NCBI RefSeq assembly: GCF_042731755.1
Contig: NZ_JBHWLR010000013.1
Span: forward strand, 62,001-126,000
Length of the DNA stretch: 64,000 nucleotides
Direction: 5' to 3'
Origin: Promicromonospora sp042731755
GTDB lineage: Bacteria > Actinomycetota > Actinomycetes > Actinomycetales > Cellulomonadaceae
Part shown: piece by piece, positions 11,872 to 21,713 of the stretch
Position numbering within the stretch: position 1 is the stretch's first letter
Layout of the letters: the number at the start of each line of letters is the position of its first letter
Position numbers and translations under genes: made by a program
The notes under the pieces: model-generated
The model's database searches: none
Seen by the model: only the letters and a program-made list of their open reading frames with translations
Told to the model about the DNA's origin: nothing

Positions 11872-13407
11872 TCAGTGACCCGAACCGTAGGCGGAGGATG
11901 CCGATCCCGGCCCGTAGGCGCGGAGCAGCACTGTGGTGACGATAGCGCCGAGCGCCAGGACCGCGGCGCAGATCACCATGACCACGAAGTAGCTGTTCCC
12001 GAACGCCTGGGCCGCGGCGGCGAGCACCTCGGGGCCGGTGCCGGGGGCGGTCAGGGCGTCGGACATCGACCGGCCCGCCTCGACGGGGGCGCCGTCGGGC
12101 AGGCGGACCGTCGCGGTGTAGACGGTGGTCAGCAGCGAGCCGAGCAGGGCCACGGCGGCCAGGCTGCCGAACTCGTAGGAGACCTCCTCCACGGAGGAGC
12201 CCATGCCGGCCCGGCGGGCGGGCACGTTCCCGATGATCGCCGTGGAGGCCACCGACATCGCCGCCCCCAGCCCGAGGCCCGTCACGAGCAGGCCGGCGAG
12301 CAGCAGCCACTCGGTCCCGTGCTGCACGCCGTACAGCGTCCCCGCCACGCCGACGGCGCCCACGGCCAGGCCACCGCCGATCAGCACCCGCAGGCCCACC
12401 ACGTGGAGGAACGCCCCGGCCAGGAGCGAGGACGGCAGCGAGCCGAGGGCGATGGCGGCCACCAGGAGCCCGGCCTCCAGCGGGGTGAACCCGGCCACGA
12501 GCTGGAACCGTTGCGTCGTGGCGAGCTGCAGCCCGCCCATGGCGAACATGGCGATCGCCGCCGCCAGCACCCCGGACGAGAACGCGGCGTTGCGGAAGAT
12601 CGACAGGTCGAGCAGCGGGAACGGCAGCCGCCGCTGCCGGCGGACGAAGACCCACCAGCCCACGACGGTCACCGCTGCCGCGCCGAGGACGACGGTCCCG
12701 GACCGGTCGGCGCGGGCGACCTCCTTGATGAGGACCACGAGCCCGACCAGCGTGACGAGGGCCTGGACGGACGAGACGAAGTCCCACCGGGTCGCGGGGT
12801 GCGGGTCGTCCTCCGGCGCGACGGCGAGCCCGACGATCACGGCCAGCAGGACCACCGGCACGTTGATCAGGAAGATCGAGCCCCAGGCGAAGTGCTCCAG
12901 CAGCACGCCGCCGACGATCGGCCCGAGGGCGCCGCCGACGACGGACAGGCTGCCCCACACGCTGATGGCGATGTTGCGCTCGCGCTCGTTGACGAAGGCC
13001 ACCCGGATCAGGGCCAGCGTGGCCGGCATCATCGCCGCGGCGCCGACGGCGAGGAGCCCGCGCGCGGCGATCAGCACCTCGGGCGTGGGCGCGGTCGCGG
13101 CCAGGAAGGAGGCGAGCCCGAACACGACCAGGCCGGACACGAACATCCGCCGGTGCCCGAACCGGTCGCCCAGCGTGCCCGAGCCGAGCAGGAGCCCGGT
13201 CATCACCAGCGGATAGGCGTTGATGATCCACAGGCTCTCGCTCCAGCTCGCGTCGAGCTCGCGCGTGAGGGTCGGCAGCGCCGTGTACAGGATCGAGTTG
13301 TCCAGCGTGATCAGCAGCAGACCGGTGCCGACCGTGACCAGAAGGGTCCAGCGCCGTCCGGTGCTCAGCCGGGACGTGCCCGCACCCAGCGGAGGGCTCA
13401 TCGTCAT
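11872..13407 (-). CDS. DHA2-family (EmrB/QacA-type) multidrug MFS exporter
   Basis: 511 residues and about 14 hydrophobic helices, as in the DHA2 drug:proton antiporters. Helix 1 carries the motif LDNSILYTALPTL (the family's LDxTIVNxALP, with S for T/V positions), and motif A is GTLGDRFGHRRMF. ATG at 13407 begins MTMSPPL; a second in-frame ATG follows at 13401. The gene leads an operon with the TetR gene and has a 30-bp semi-palindrome over its promoter. The transported drugs are not predictable. Confidence 0.9.
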   Translation of the reverse strand: MTMSPPLGAGTSRLSTGRRWTLLVTVGTGLLLITLDNSILYTALPTLTRELDASWSESLWIINAYPLVMTGLLLGSGTLGDRFGHRRMFVSGLVVFGLASFLAATAPTPEVLIAARGLLAVGAAAMMPATLALIRVAFVNERERNIAISVWGSLSVVGGALGPIVGGVLLEHFAWGSIFLINVPVVLLAVIVGLAVAPEDDPHPATRWDFVSSVQALVTLVGLVVLIKEVARADRSGTVVLGAAAVTVVGWWVFVRRQRRLPFPLLDLSIFRNAAFSSGVLAAAIAMFAMGGLQLATTQRFQLVAGFTPLEAGLLVAAIALGSLPSSLLAGAFLHVVGLRVLIGGGLAVGAVGVAGTLYGVQHGTEWLLLAGLLVTGLGLGAAMSVASTAIIGNVPARRAGMGSSVEEVSYEFGSLAAVALLGSLLTTVYTATVRLPDGAPVEAGRSMSDALTAPGTGPEVLAAAAQAFGNSYFVVMVICAAVLALGAIVTTVLLRAYGPGSASSAYGSGH

Positions 13408-13411
13408 GGTT

Positions 13412-13441
13412 GTAAATGTACCATCTAGAAGGTTAAGTTAC
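13412..13441 (-). promoter_or_regulatory. probable TetR operator at the DHA2 exporter promoter
   Basis: A 30-bp imperfect palindrome centred on TCTAGA (13424-13429) matches at 11 of 15 half-site positions, including GTAA/TTAC at the ends and ACC/GGT near the centre. It is AT-rich against a GC-rich background and begins 5 nt upstream of the exporter's start codon, where the promoter must lie. Binding by the downstream TetR protein is inferred. Confidence 0.65.
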
Positions 13442-13466
13442 GCGGCCAGGGTGGGGTGTGAAGACG

Positions 13467-13504
13467 TCAGAGGCTCCCCGGTGCGAGCACCGGGGAGCCT
13501 CTGA
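13467..13504 (-). terminator. perfect 18-bp hairpin after the SGNH hydrolase gene
   Basis: A perfect inverted repeat (13467-13484 with 13487-13504, TCAGAGGC...GCCTCTGA) with almost no spacer. It lies 36 nt downstream of the SGNH gene's stop and before the exporter promoter. No U-tract follows on the minus strand. Probable U-less terminator insulating the exporter operon. Confidence 0.75.
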
Positions 13505-13540
13505 GATTCACCCTCGCAAGTGTAGGGCCGAGCGGGTGAA

Positions 13541-14395
13541 CTATGCGCGCGGCCAGGCTCCCGGCGTCGGCCACTTCGCGGTGCGTCCGTCGCCGCTGGA
13601 GGTGCCGGTCAGGCGCCGCTTGACCCACGGGCCCACGTGCTGGCGCATCCAGGCGGCGTTGGCGCGCGCCGTCTCGCGGAAGGCCGCGGGCGGGGCGGCG
13701 TCGAGCGGCACGTCGTAGGCGGCGTCGTCCGGCTCCAGGCCGAGCGCGACGAGCGCGGCGTTCGCCACCCGCTGGTGCCCCTCGGGGGTGAGGTGGATGC
13801 GGTCGGAGGACCAGAGGCGCAGGTCGGCCAGGGCGCGCATGCCCCACAGGTCCACCACGTGCGCGCCGTGGCGCCGGGCGATGGACCAGACGTTCGCGTT
13901 GAAGATGCCCACGCGGCCGTTGGTCCAGCTCAGCGCGGCGCCCGCCTTGAAGCCGGTGCCCATCAGCACGTCGGCGCCGGTGGCACGGAGCGTGACGACG
14001 GCGTCCTCCAGGGCGGCCGAGATCGCGTCGATGTCCGCCGTGGCGCGCAGGATGTCGTTGCCGCCCGCGACCAGGGAGACGAGGTCCGGCTGTGCGTCGA
14101 GGGTGACCCCGAGCTGCTCGGCGACGATCGGGCGCAGCTTGCGGCCCCGGATCGCGAGGTTCGCGTACTCCAGCGGCGCCTCGCCGGCCGCGATGCGGCG
14201 GGCGGAGAGCGCGGCGGCGAGGTTGTCCGCCCAGCCGCGCTGCACGTCCGGGGCGTCGGGATAGGGATCCCACAGCCCCTCCGAGAAGGAGTCGCCCATG
14301 GCGATGTACCGCGTCCAGCGGACGGGGGCGGTCGCGGTGGGGGTCGTGGAGGGGCCTTCCGGTTCTGGGGTCGTCGTCGCGCTCACGGTCCTCAT
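13541..14395 (-). CDS. SGNH/GDSL-family hydrolase
   Basis: 284 residues. Block I is AMGDSFSEG (nucleophile Ser, about residues 32-40), block III is VAGGNDIL (Gly/Asn oxyanion residues), and the catalytic Asp-His pair appears late as SSDRIHLTPEGH. Together these are the four SGNH blocks of esterases/lipases/acetylhydrolases. No signal peptide or membrane segment is evident, so it is probably cytoplasmic; the C-terminal 60 residues are Pro/Arg-rich. The ATG at 14395 is chosen since it places block I at the normal distance. Divergent from ung, with a short shared promoter. Confidence 0.87.
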   Translation of the reverse strand: MRTVSATTTPEPEGPSTTPTATAPVRWTRYIAMGDSFSEGLWDPYPDAPDVQRGWADNLAAALSARRIAAGEAPLEYANLAIRGRKLRPIVAEQLGVTLDAQPDLVSLVAGGNDILRATADIDAISAALEDAVVTLRATGADVLMGTGFKAGAALSWTNGRVGIFNANVWSIARRHGAHVVDLWGMRALADLRLWSSDRIHLTPEGHQRVANAALVALGLEPDDAAYDVPLDAAPPAAFRETARANAAWMRQHVGPWVKRRLTGTSSGDGRTAKWPTPGAWPRA

Positions 14396-14486
14396 TGTTG
14401 CGCCAACGCGGTGAAGAGTCGTCACAAGTGGGTGTGTCGGGCAGCACAGACGGTCGCTGTCAGTGGGTCCCGGTAACCTCCTGAAC

Positions 14487-15212
14487 GTGGAGACCATCGT
14501 GAACCCGACACCCCCTGCCGACGCCGCCGATGCCGCTGGCCGGCCCCCGTTGTCGCAGGTCATCGCGCCGGACTGGGCCGAGGCGCTGGCCGACGTCGAG
14601 CCCCGCATCCATGCGATGGGCGACTTCCTCCGAGCCGAGGTCGCCGAGGGGCGCACCTACGTCCCGGCGGGGGAGAACGTGCTCGCCGCGTTCAAGCGCC
14701 CGCTCGCGGACGTGCGTGTGCTGATCGTGGGCCAGGACCCGTACCCGACGCCGGGGCACGCCATGGGCCTGTCCTTCTCGGTGCAGCCGGACGTGCGGCC
14801 GGTCCCGCGCTCGCTGGTCAACATCTACAAGGAGCTGCAGGAGGACCTCGGCCTGCCGCTCCCGTCGAACGGTGACCTCCGGCCCTGGGCCGACCAGGGC
14901 GTCATGCTGCTGAACAGGACGCTGACCTGCCGCCCCGGCTCCTCCGACTCGCACGCCGGCAAGGGCTGGGAAGAGGTCACCGAGGCCGCCATCCGTGCGC
15001 TGGTGGCCCGTGGCGGGCCCCTCGTGGCGATCCTGTGGGGCGCGAAGGCGCGCAACCTCAAGGCGTGGCTGGGTGACGTCCCCGTGGTCGAGAGCGCGCA
15101 CCCGTCGCCGCTGTCGGCGCGCAGCGGCTTCTTCGGGTCCAAGCCGTTCTCGCGGGCCAACGCGCTCCTGGAGCAGCAGGGCGCCCAGCCCGTCGACTGG
15201 CGCCTGCCGTAA
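14487..15212 (+). CDS. ung: uracil-DNA glycosylase, family 1
   Basis: Removes uracil from DNA to start base-excision repair. The water-activating motif GQDPYPTPGHAMGLSF and the catalytic/minor-groove motif HPSPLSA are both present and intact, with LLNRTLTC in between, all diagnostic of family-1 UDG. GTG at 14487 gives 241 residues and aligns the N-terminus with typical actinobacterial homologues; a GTG at 14463 is possible. A TAACCT -10-like hexamer about 10 nt upstream would make the mRNA nearly leaderless. Confidence 0.93.
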   Translation: METIVNPTPPADAADAAGRPPLSQVIAPDWAEALADVEPRIHAMGDFLRAEVAEGRTYVPAGENVLAAFKRPLADVRVLIVGQDPYPTPGHAMGLSFSVQPDVRPVPRSLVNIYKELQEDLGLPLPSNGDLRPWADQGVMLLNRTLTCRPGSSDSHAGKGWEEVTEAAIRALVARGGPLVAILWGAKARNLKAWLGDVPVVESAHPSPLSARSGFFGSKPFSRANALLEQQGAQPVDWRLP

Positions 15213-15273
15213 CGACCGGCCGCCCTTGGCGCCGGCGGACTCCCGGCGTGCAGACAACGTGAAAAGGACTCAG

Positions 15274-15618
15274 GTGAACAACAGGACTGTTCCTCCGGCC
15301 TCCGGGGGGACCGGCGAGACGCTGGTCGCCCACGTCGAGGCCCCCGCCGTCGCGGGCGCGGAGAAGGGGCTCTCCGACCGGGACCGCGAGATCCTCGCGT
15401 TCGAGCGCCAGTGGTGGAAGTACGCCGGCGCCAAGGAAGAAGCGGCGCGTGAGCTGTTCGGTCTGACGGCCACGCGGTATTACCAGGTTCTCAATACGCT
15501 CATCGACTCCCCGGCCGCCCTGGAGCACGACCCGATGCTGGTCAAGCGGCTGCGCAGGCTCCGCTCGACCCGGCAGCGAGCACGATCTACACGTCGTCTG
15601 ACGGATGAGAACCACTGA
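15274..15618 (+). CDS. DUF3263 domain protein
   Basis: 114 residues. The C-terminal 75 residues carry the DUF3263 pattern: LSDRDREILAFERQWWKYAGAKEEA followed by FGLTATRYYQVLNTLID, which resembles a small DNA-binding helix-turn-helix, and a basic tail (RRLRSTRQRARSTRR). The N-terminal 40 residues look disordered. GTG at 15274 has AAAGGAC upstream. In mycobacteria the homologue sits beside the LytR_C gene, as here (43 nt to the next start), not far from groEL2. The function is unknown; a small transcription factor is plausible. Confidence 0.85.
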   Translation: MNNRTVPPASGGTGETLVAHVEAPAVAGAEKGLSDRDREILAFERQWWKYAGAKEEAARELFGLTATRYYQVLNTLIDSPAALEHDPMLVKRLRRLRSTRQRARSTRRLTDENH

Positions 15619-15660
15619 GAAGGCACCGATCCGTCACAACAACCCGCTACTCTCTCTGCC

Positions 15661-16311
15661 GTGACGAAGAGTGGCTACCCCTACCCGCCCGACGAGTTCG
15701 ACGTCGCTGTCCCCGGGGGCGCACCGGTGGGTGTGCACCGTGCACCGCGCAGCGGTTGGAGCTCGGCCTGGCCGTTCCTGCTGGTCGCCGTAGTCTGCGC
15801 CGCCGTGGCGTGGGGCGGCATCACACTGCTCTCCGGCGACGGGGAACCGGCGGAGGCGTCGGGCGACCCGTCGACCTCGGCCTCGGCGCCCGTCTCGCCG
15901 TCCCCCTCGGCCTCGACGTCGGGTGAACCGTCGGGCGAGCCCAGCGGTGAGCCGTCCGCGGAGACCGGCGGTGCTGCCGACCCGGCGGCGCTCAAGGCCG
16001 GCGCGGACCTGACCGCCCAGGTGGCCGTCTACAACGTCGGGCAGGAGGCGGGCCTCGCAGGCGAGACCGCCGACTACCTGAAGGGGCAGGACGTGGCCGG
16101 CGCGGCGCTGCGCGAGGAGCCGGCGACCCCGGACGGCGCGACCTACACCGAGAACACCATTCTCTACGGCGCCAACCGTGCGGAGACGGCCGCCTACACC
16201 GCGGCGCTGCTCGGCATCCCGGAGGCCAACATGGTCGAGTCGGCGGCGGTGTCCGAGTCGCCCGAGGCCCTGTGGGTGGTCGTCGTGACCCGGCCCTCGA
16301 CCATGGGCTGA
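15661..16311 (+). CDS. LytR C-terminal-domain membrane protein
   Basis: 216 residues: cytoplasmic N-terminus of about 33 residues, one transmembrane helix (about 34-58), a Ser/Pro/Gly/Glu-rich linker with GEPSGEPS repeats (65-108), and an extracytoplasmic LytR_C domain (about 115-213) with VAVYNVGQEAGLAG and TENTILYG. Unlike LCP (LytR-CpsA-Psr) ligases it lacks the catalytic LCP domain. The role is presumably at the cell wall. Starts with GTG; follows the DUF3263 gene in a conserved pair. Confidence 0.87.
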   Translation: MTKSGYPYPPDEFDVAVPGGAPVGVHRAPRSGWSSAWPFLLVAVVCAAVAWGGITLLSGDGEPAEASGDPSTSASAPVSPSPSASTSGEPSGEPSGEPSAETGGAADPAALKAGADLTAQVAVYNVGQEAGLAGETADYLKGQDVAGAALREEPATPDGATYTENTILYGANRAETAAYTAALLGIPEANMVESAAVSESPEALWVVVVTRPSTMG

Positions 16312-16515
16312 CCTTCGGTTGGGTTTACCAGGCTGTACCACCATGTTGATATTCCTTGACAAGCGGCGGTTTGCAGCCCTCTGACCTGGGCGTTCGCCAT
16401 GCGCTTAATGCCGCATACCGGGCATAGAGGGTTCCCTGGTGTGAGACGGACCACTAGGCTCGAACCACCACGGGTCGACCGCATGGCCCGTGCAGAGGTA
16501 CAAGGAGAACTACGC

Positions 16516-16719
16516 ATGGCCCAGGGCACCGTCAAGTGGTTCAACGCCGAGAAGGGGTATGGCTTCATCACCCCGACCGCCGGCGGCCAGGACCTTTTCG
16601 TTCACTACAGTGCGATCCAGAGCGATGGCTACCGGTCCCTCGACGAGGGACAGGAAGTCGAGTACGAGGTGGGGCAGGGACAGAAGGGTCCGCAGGCAGA
16701 GCAGGTTCGTCCGGTCTGA
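16516..16719 (+). CDS. CspA-type cold-shock protein
   Basis: 67 residues, a single OB-fold with RNP1 KGYGFIT and RNP2 LFVHYSAI. ATG at 16516 has an AAGGAG site 8 nt upstream. These proteins bind single-stranded nucleic acid and melt RNA structure. The 204-nt region upstream holds a TTGACA element (16356-16361), an ATGCC/GGGCAT stem and probably a long 5' leader, as is common for csp mRNAs, but no defined thermosensor can be read. Confidence 0.95.
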   Translation: MAQGTVKWFNAEKGYGFITPTAGGQDLFVHYSAIQSDGYRSLDEGQEVEYEVGQGQKGPQAEQVRPV

Positions 16720-16729
16720 CTCGATGGGA

Positions 16730-16756
16730 CGACGGGTGGGAACTGCCCACCCGTCG
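16730..16756 (+). terminator. terminator of the cold-shock gene
   Basis: An 11-bp perfect stem (16730-16740 with 16746-16756) closes on a five-base AACTG loop, 11 nt after the csp stop. No U-tract. Likely a U-less terminator. Confidence 0.75.
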
Positions 16757-16938
16757 CCCGCCACCCCCCGAGGATGCTGGGACCCAGACCCCGGCGTCCG
16801 CACTGGACGGTCGACGACGACCGGTATCGCACCCTGTCGGACGACGATGCCCGACGCCACCGAGCAGCCGCCCCGTACCGCGGCTGCTCGCTCTGGTTCC
16901 CGCCTGGCGCCCCCTGCCCGGCGAGCACCCGTGATTCG

Positions 16939-18468
16939 ATGGGGTGCGTGACGCTCCTCGATGCAGTGGTGGTGGGCTCCGGGCCGAACGGCCTGGCGGC
17001 CGCGGTGACGCTAGCCCGCGCGGGCCTGGGCGTCCGTGTGCTGGAGGCGCAGCCGACGATCGGCGGCGGCGCGCGCACGCTCCCTGTACCCGAGCTCGAC
17101 GACGACCTGCTCTTCGACCTCTGCTCCGCCGTGCACCCCATGGCCTGGGCCTCGCCGTTCTTCCGGGCCTTCGACCTGCCGGCACACGGCGTCGAGCTCG
17201 TCGCGCCCGAGGTCGCCTACGCCCAGCCGCTCGCCGGCGATCGCGCGGGCATCGCGTGGCGCGACCTGGCCCGGACCGCCGACGGCCTCGGGGCCGACGG
17301 CGACGCGTGGCGTGACCTGATCGGCCCCCTCGCCGAGAGCTGGCGACAGGTGACCGCGCTCGCGCTGGGGGACAAGCGGACCGTGCGCGGCATGCTGGAG
17401 GGCGTGCGCGACCACGGCGCGCACGCGTCGGAGACCTGGGGCCTGGCCTCCCTCGTCCGGCCGGGCCTGCGGTTCGGCGCGGCACTCCTCGAGCAGGGCG
17501 GCCCGCGCTGGGAGCGGCGGTTCCTCACCGAGGAGGCGAAAGCCCTGCTCACCGGCGTCGCGGCGCACGCCATCACGCCGCTCCCGTCGTACGCGGGGGC
17601 GGGTACGGCCCTGCTCCTCGCGGCCCTCGCGCACGCCGACGGCGGCTGGGCCGTGCCGGTGGGCGGTTCGCAGGCCATCACCGACGCCCTGGTCCGTGAC
17701 CTCCGGGCGCACGGCGGCACCGTCGAGACGGGCCGCCCGGTCGACGCCTGGCGCGACCTCCCGCCCGCCCGCGCCGTCTTCTTCGACACGACGCCGACCA
17801 CCGTGCTGCGGGTCCTGGGGGAGCGGATCCGGGCGCCGCGCCGCGCCGCCCTGCGCAGGTTCCGGTACGGCAACGCGGCCGCCAAGGTCGACTTCGTCCT
17901 GTCGGGCCCGGTCCCCTGGGCGGCGCCCGACGTCGGGCGCGCGTCGACCGTGCACGTGGGCGGGTCGCGCGGGGAGATGGTGATCGCGGAGGACGCCGTC
18001 GCGCACGGGGTGCATCCCGACCACCCGATGGTCCTGCTCAGCGACCCGGGCGTCGCCGACCCCGGCCGGGTGCGGGGCGCCAGGCGGCCGCTGTGGACCT
18101 ACGCCCACGTGCCCGCCGGCTCGCCGCACGACGTCACCGAGGCGGTCACACGGCAGATCGAGCGCTTCGCGCCCGGCTTCCGCGACGTCGTCGTCGGCGC
18201 GCGGTGCATCCCCGCCGACCAGATGCAGCGCCACAACCAGAACTACCCGGGCGGCGACATCTCCGCGGGCGCCGCGAGCATGTGGCAGATGGTCGCGCGG
18301 CCCACCCTCGCCCCCGACCCGTACCAGGTCGCCGAGGGTGTGTACCTCTGCTCGGCGTCGACCCCGCCGGGCCCGGGCGTGCACGGCATGGGCGGGTGGC
18401 ACGCCGCGCGCCGGGCGCTGGTGGGGGAGTTCGACCTCCGCCACGTGCAGGGGCTCGCGCCGGGGTAG
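16939..18468 (+). CDS. FAD-dependent oxidoreductase, phytoene-desaturase-like
   Basis: 509 residues. The N-terminal Rossmann motif VVGSGPNGLAAAVTLARAG (about 9-27) binds FAD and ends on an acidic residue (VLEA). The C-terminal FAD motif STPPGPGVHGMGGWHAA is the amine-oxidase/CrtI-superfamily pattern. No carotenoid genes are nearby, so a carotenoid role is not supported; the family also includes uncharacterised NAD(P)/FAD oxidases. Start: ATG 16939, with an alternative GTG at 16948 giving VTLLDAVVVG. About 180 nt of upstream sequence shows no feature apart from the csp terminator. Confidence 0.85.
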   Translation: MGCVTLLDAVVVGSGPNGLAAAVTLARAGLGVRVLEAQPTIGGGARTLPVPELDDDLLFDLCSAVHPMAWASPFFRAFDLPAHGVELVAPEVAYAQPLAGDRAGIAWRDLARTADGLGADGDAWRDLIGPLAESWRQVTALALGDKRTVRGMLEGVRDHGAHASETWGLASLVRPGLRFGAALLEQGGPRWERRFLTEEAKALLTGVAAHAITPLPSYAGAGTALLLAALAHADGGWAVPVGGSQAITDALVRDLRAHGGTVETGRPVDAWRDLPPARAVFFDTTPTTVLRVLGERIRAPRRAALRRFRYGNAAAKVDFVLSGPVPWAAPDVGRASTVHVGGSRGEMVIAEDAVAHGVHPDHPMVLLSDPGVADPGRVRGARRPLWTYAHVPAGSPHDVTEAVTRQIERFAPGFRDVVVGARCIPADQMQRHNQNYPGGDISAGAASMWQMVARPTLAPDPYQVAEGVYLCSASTPPGPGVHGMGGWHAARRALVGEFDLRHVQGLAPG

Positions 18469-18498
18469 GTGTGCCGCGTTCGCTCGCGGTGTACGCGT

Positions 18499-18559
18499 CT
18501 TGCACTCTCAAGGTCCGAGTGCCAATAATGTCTTAGCACTCTCCGTTGGAGAGTGACAG
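18499..18559 (+). promoter_or_regulatory. groEL promoter with two CIRCE (HrcA) operators
   Basis: CIRCE consensus is TTAGCACTC-N9-GAGTGCTAA. Copy 1 is CTTGCACTC-N9-GAGTGCCAA (18499-18525); copy 2 is TTAGCACTC-N9-GAGTGACAG (18533-18559). A TTGCAC -35 (18500-18505) and AATAAT -10 (18524-18529) with an 18-bp spacer overlap copy 1, so transcription would start inside copy 2. HrcA repressing the heat-shock promoter follows from this layout; hrcA itself is not in the window. Confidence 0.92.
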
Positions 18560-18672
18560 CAGGGTCGAATGGTGAGGCCTCCTGCCGCGGCGAGACATGG
18601 TCGTCGAGGCGGTTGCCGTCCGTCGCGGGCACCGGCCGGCCTGGACAAGCCACCAGCGGAGGATTCATCCCC

Positions 18673-20301
<1,629 letters not shown>

Positions 20302-20341
20302 GTCCGGCCTGACCCGCTCGGGCCTCGGCCCGCGCACCCGT

Positions 20342-20398
20342 CCGACGCCGGTCGGTCAACCTCTCACGCGGAGGGTGACCGGCCGGCGTCGGCCTTTT
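20342..20398 (+). terminator. terminator of groEL
   Basis: A long, imperfect GC-rich stem pairs CCGACGCCGGTCGGTCA with TGACCGGCCGGCGTCGG (one bulge), with CCTC/GAGG inner pairs, and is followed by CCTTTTCC. It lies about 40 nt after the groEL stop. Classical intrinsic terminator layout. Confidence 0.85.
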
Positions 20399-20446
20399 CC
20401 TGTCGGGCCGCGGAAGCGCCCGCGCGCGTCCGGAGCCCGCAGGGCG

Positions 20447-20731
20447 TCAGGAGAACATGCGCGTCGCGGCCGCCTCCGCCTCCGCGTAGGTGCGGGCCGC
20501 GGCCGCCAGCGCGGCCTGGATCGCGTCCAGCGCGCCCTCGACCTGCGCCTGCGCGCCCCGCCACTGCCCGACCGTCCCGCCGAACGCCGCGGCGGCCGGC
20601 CCCTGCCAGCTCGCCTGCAGCGCGTCGAGGTTGCGCATGAGCGCCCCCACCTCGGTGCGTACGGTGGCCACCGAGCCCGCCACCGCCGCGCTCGCCTGCT
20701 CCACCTGGTCGCTGTCGACCTCGAACCGCAT
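20447..20731 (-). CDS. WXG100 (ESAT-6-like) protein, orphan
   Basis: 94 residues, two predicted helices joined by the WQG turn (SWQGPAAAAFGG, near residues 48-59) that defines WXG100 substrates of type VII secretion. ATG at 20731 has GGGAGG 8 nt upstream; the ATG at 20737 would be too close to that site. No ESX core genes (eccC, eccD, mycP) or second WXG100 gene lie nearby, so it is either an orphan substrate or a toxin-associated relic. Followed by no further gene on its strand before the groEL terminator. Confidence 0.87.
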   Translation of the reverse strand: MRFEVDSDQVEQASAAVAGSVATVRTEVGALMRNLDALQASWQGPAAAAFGGTVGQWRGAQAQVEGALDAIQAALAAAARTYAEAEAAATRMFS

Positions 20732-20903
20732 GGTCATCACCTCCCGCACGCCGGCCCGTCCGGCGTCCCGCACCGACGGTAGGCACGGGGCGGCCGACGG
20801 CGGGGCGGTCGCGGGACCGCCTGTGCACAGGCCTGTGGATGCCGGGGGTGTGGTCGCGCTCGGACCGGCGCGCGGCCGTCCGGAGGGTCTGTCGCGGGCG
20901 CCG

Positions 20904-21608
20904 TCAGGGCGTGTCGAGCTTCGCCTGCTCCTTGCGCAGCCGGTGCAGCTCCATGTCGAGGTTCTGCCGCGCGGGCTCCTCCCACGCGGCGCCCATGGGG
21001 CTCAGGAAGAGCGACTTGCGGGCGAGCAGCCGCTCGATCACCCGGATCCGGGCCCGGAGGTAGTCCTCGGCGGGGATGTGCGCGTACTCGGCGCGCACCG
21101 CGGACTTGTAGTCCTTGTAGCGCTGCGGCTCGGCGGCGAGCATCGCGAGGTCGGCGTCGTTGAGCACCGCGGCGTCGAAGTCCGTGGGGTCGGGCGCGTG
21201 CCGCACGATGGCGTTGACCAGGGCGGCGACCCGGTCCGCCGCCCGCACGGGCACGCCGAGCCCGGTCAGCTCCTTGTCCGCGAGGGCCGCCGAGGCCGTG
21301 GTCTGCTCGCCGCCCTGCGAGGCGTCGGCCACCTTGCGCTCGGCGTTGAACACCGCGCCGTGGTACCAGGCGGCGAGGCGCACCAGGTCCGGCTCGTGCG
21401 TCTCCTCGGCCAGCTCGTCCACGCGGTGCAGCACGGAGGCCAGGTGGCGCAGGTTGTGGAAGTGCCGGTTCTCGTCGGCCCACCGGTCGAGGAGCGACTG
21501 GCCGACCGCCTCGATCGCGTCGGTGTCCGCCGTGGCCCCCGCGCCCACCGCGCTGCGGACGAAGGACTTGAGGAACCACTGCGGCGCGTCAGACGTCAGC
21601 ACGCCCAT
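20904..21608 (-). CDS. HD-domain-like protein with altered HD motif
   Basis: 234 residues resembling the predicted metal-dependent phosphohydrolases of the COG4339 HD group: HFHNLRHLASVLHRVDEL (about 50-67), LAAWYHGAVFNAE (about 77-90) and NDADLAMLAAEPQRYKDY (about 148-165). In that family the second block normally reads WFHDAVY; here the aspartate of the His-Asp pair is glycine, which would remove a metal ligand. The rest of the family pattern is intact. The protein may be catalytically changed or inactive. ATG at 21608 with a TAGGCA -10-like element about 15 nt upstream. Confidence 0.78.
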   Translation of the reverse strand: MGVLTSDAPQWFLKSFVRSAVGAGATADTDAIEAVGQSLLDRWADENRHFHNLRHLASVLHRVDELAEETHEPDLVRLAAWYHGAVFNAERKVADASQGGEQTTASAALADKELTGLGVPVRAADRVAALVNAIVRHAPDPTDFDAAVLNDADLAMLAAEPQRYKDYKSAVRAEYAHIPAEDYLRARIRVIERLLARKSLFLSPMGAAWEEPARQNLDMELHRLRKEQAKLDTP

Positions 21609-21713
21609 GTGAATTCTGCCTAACGGTCGATGTCGGTCACTCCACGACCAGCCTATTACCGAAACGGTCAGTGGCGACTACCACCGTCACGGGATCGTGA
21701 TCACGGTTCGGGG

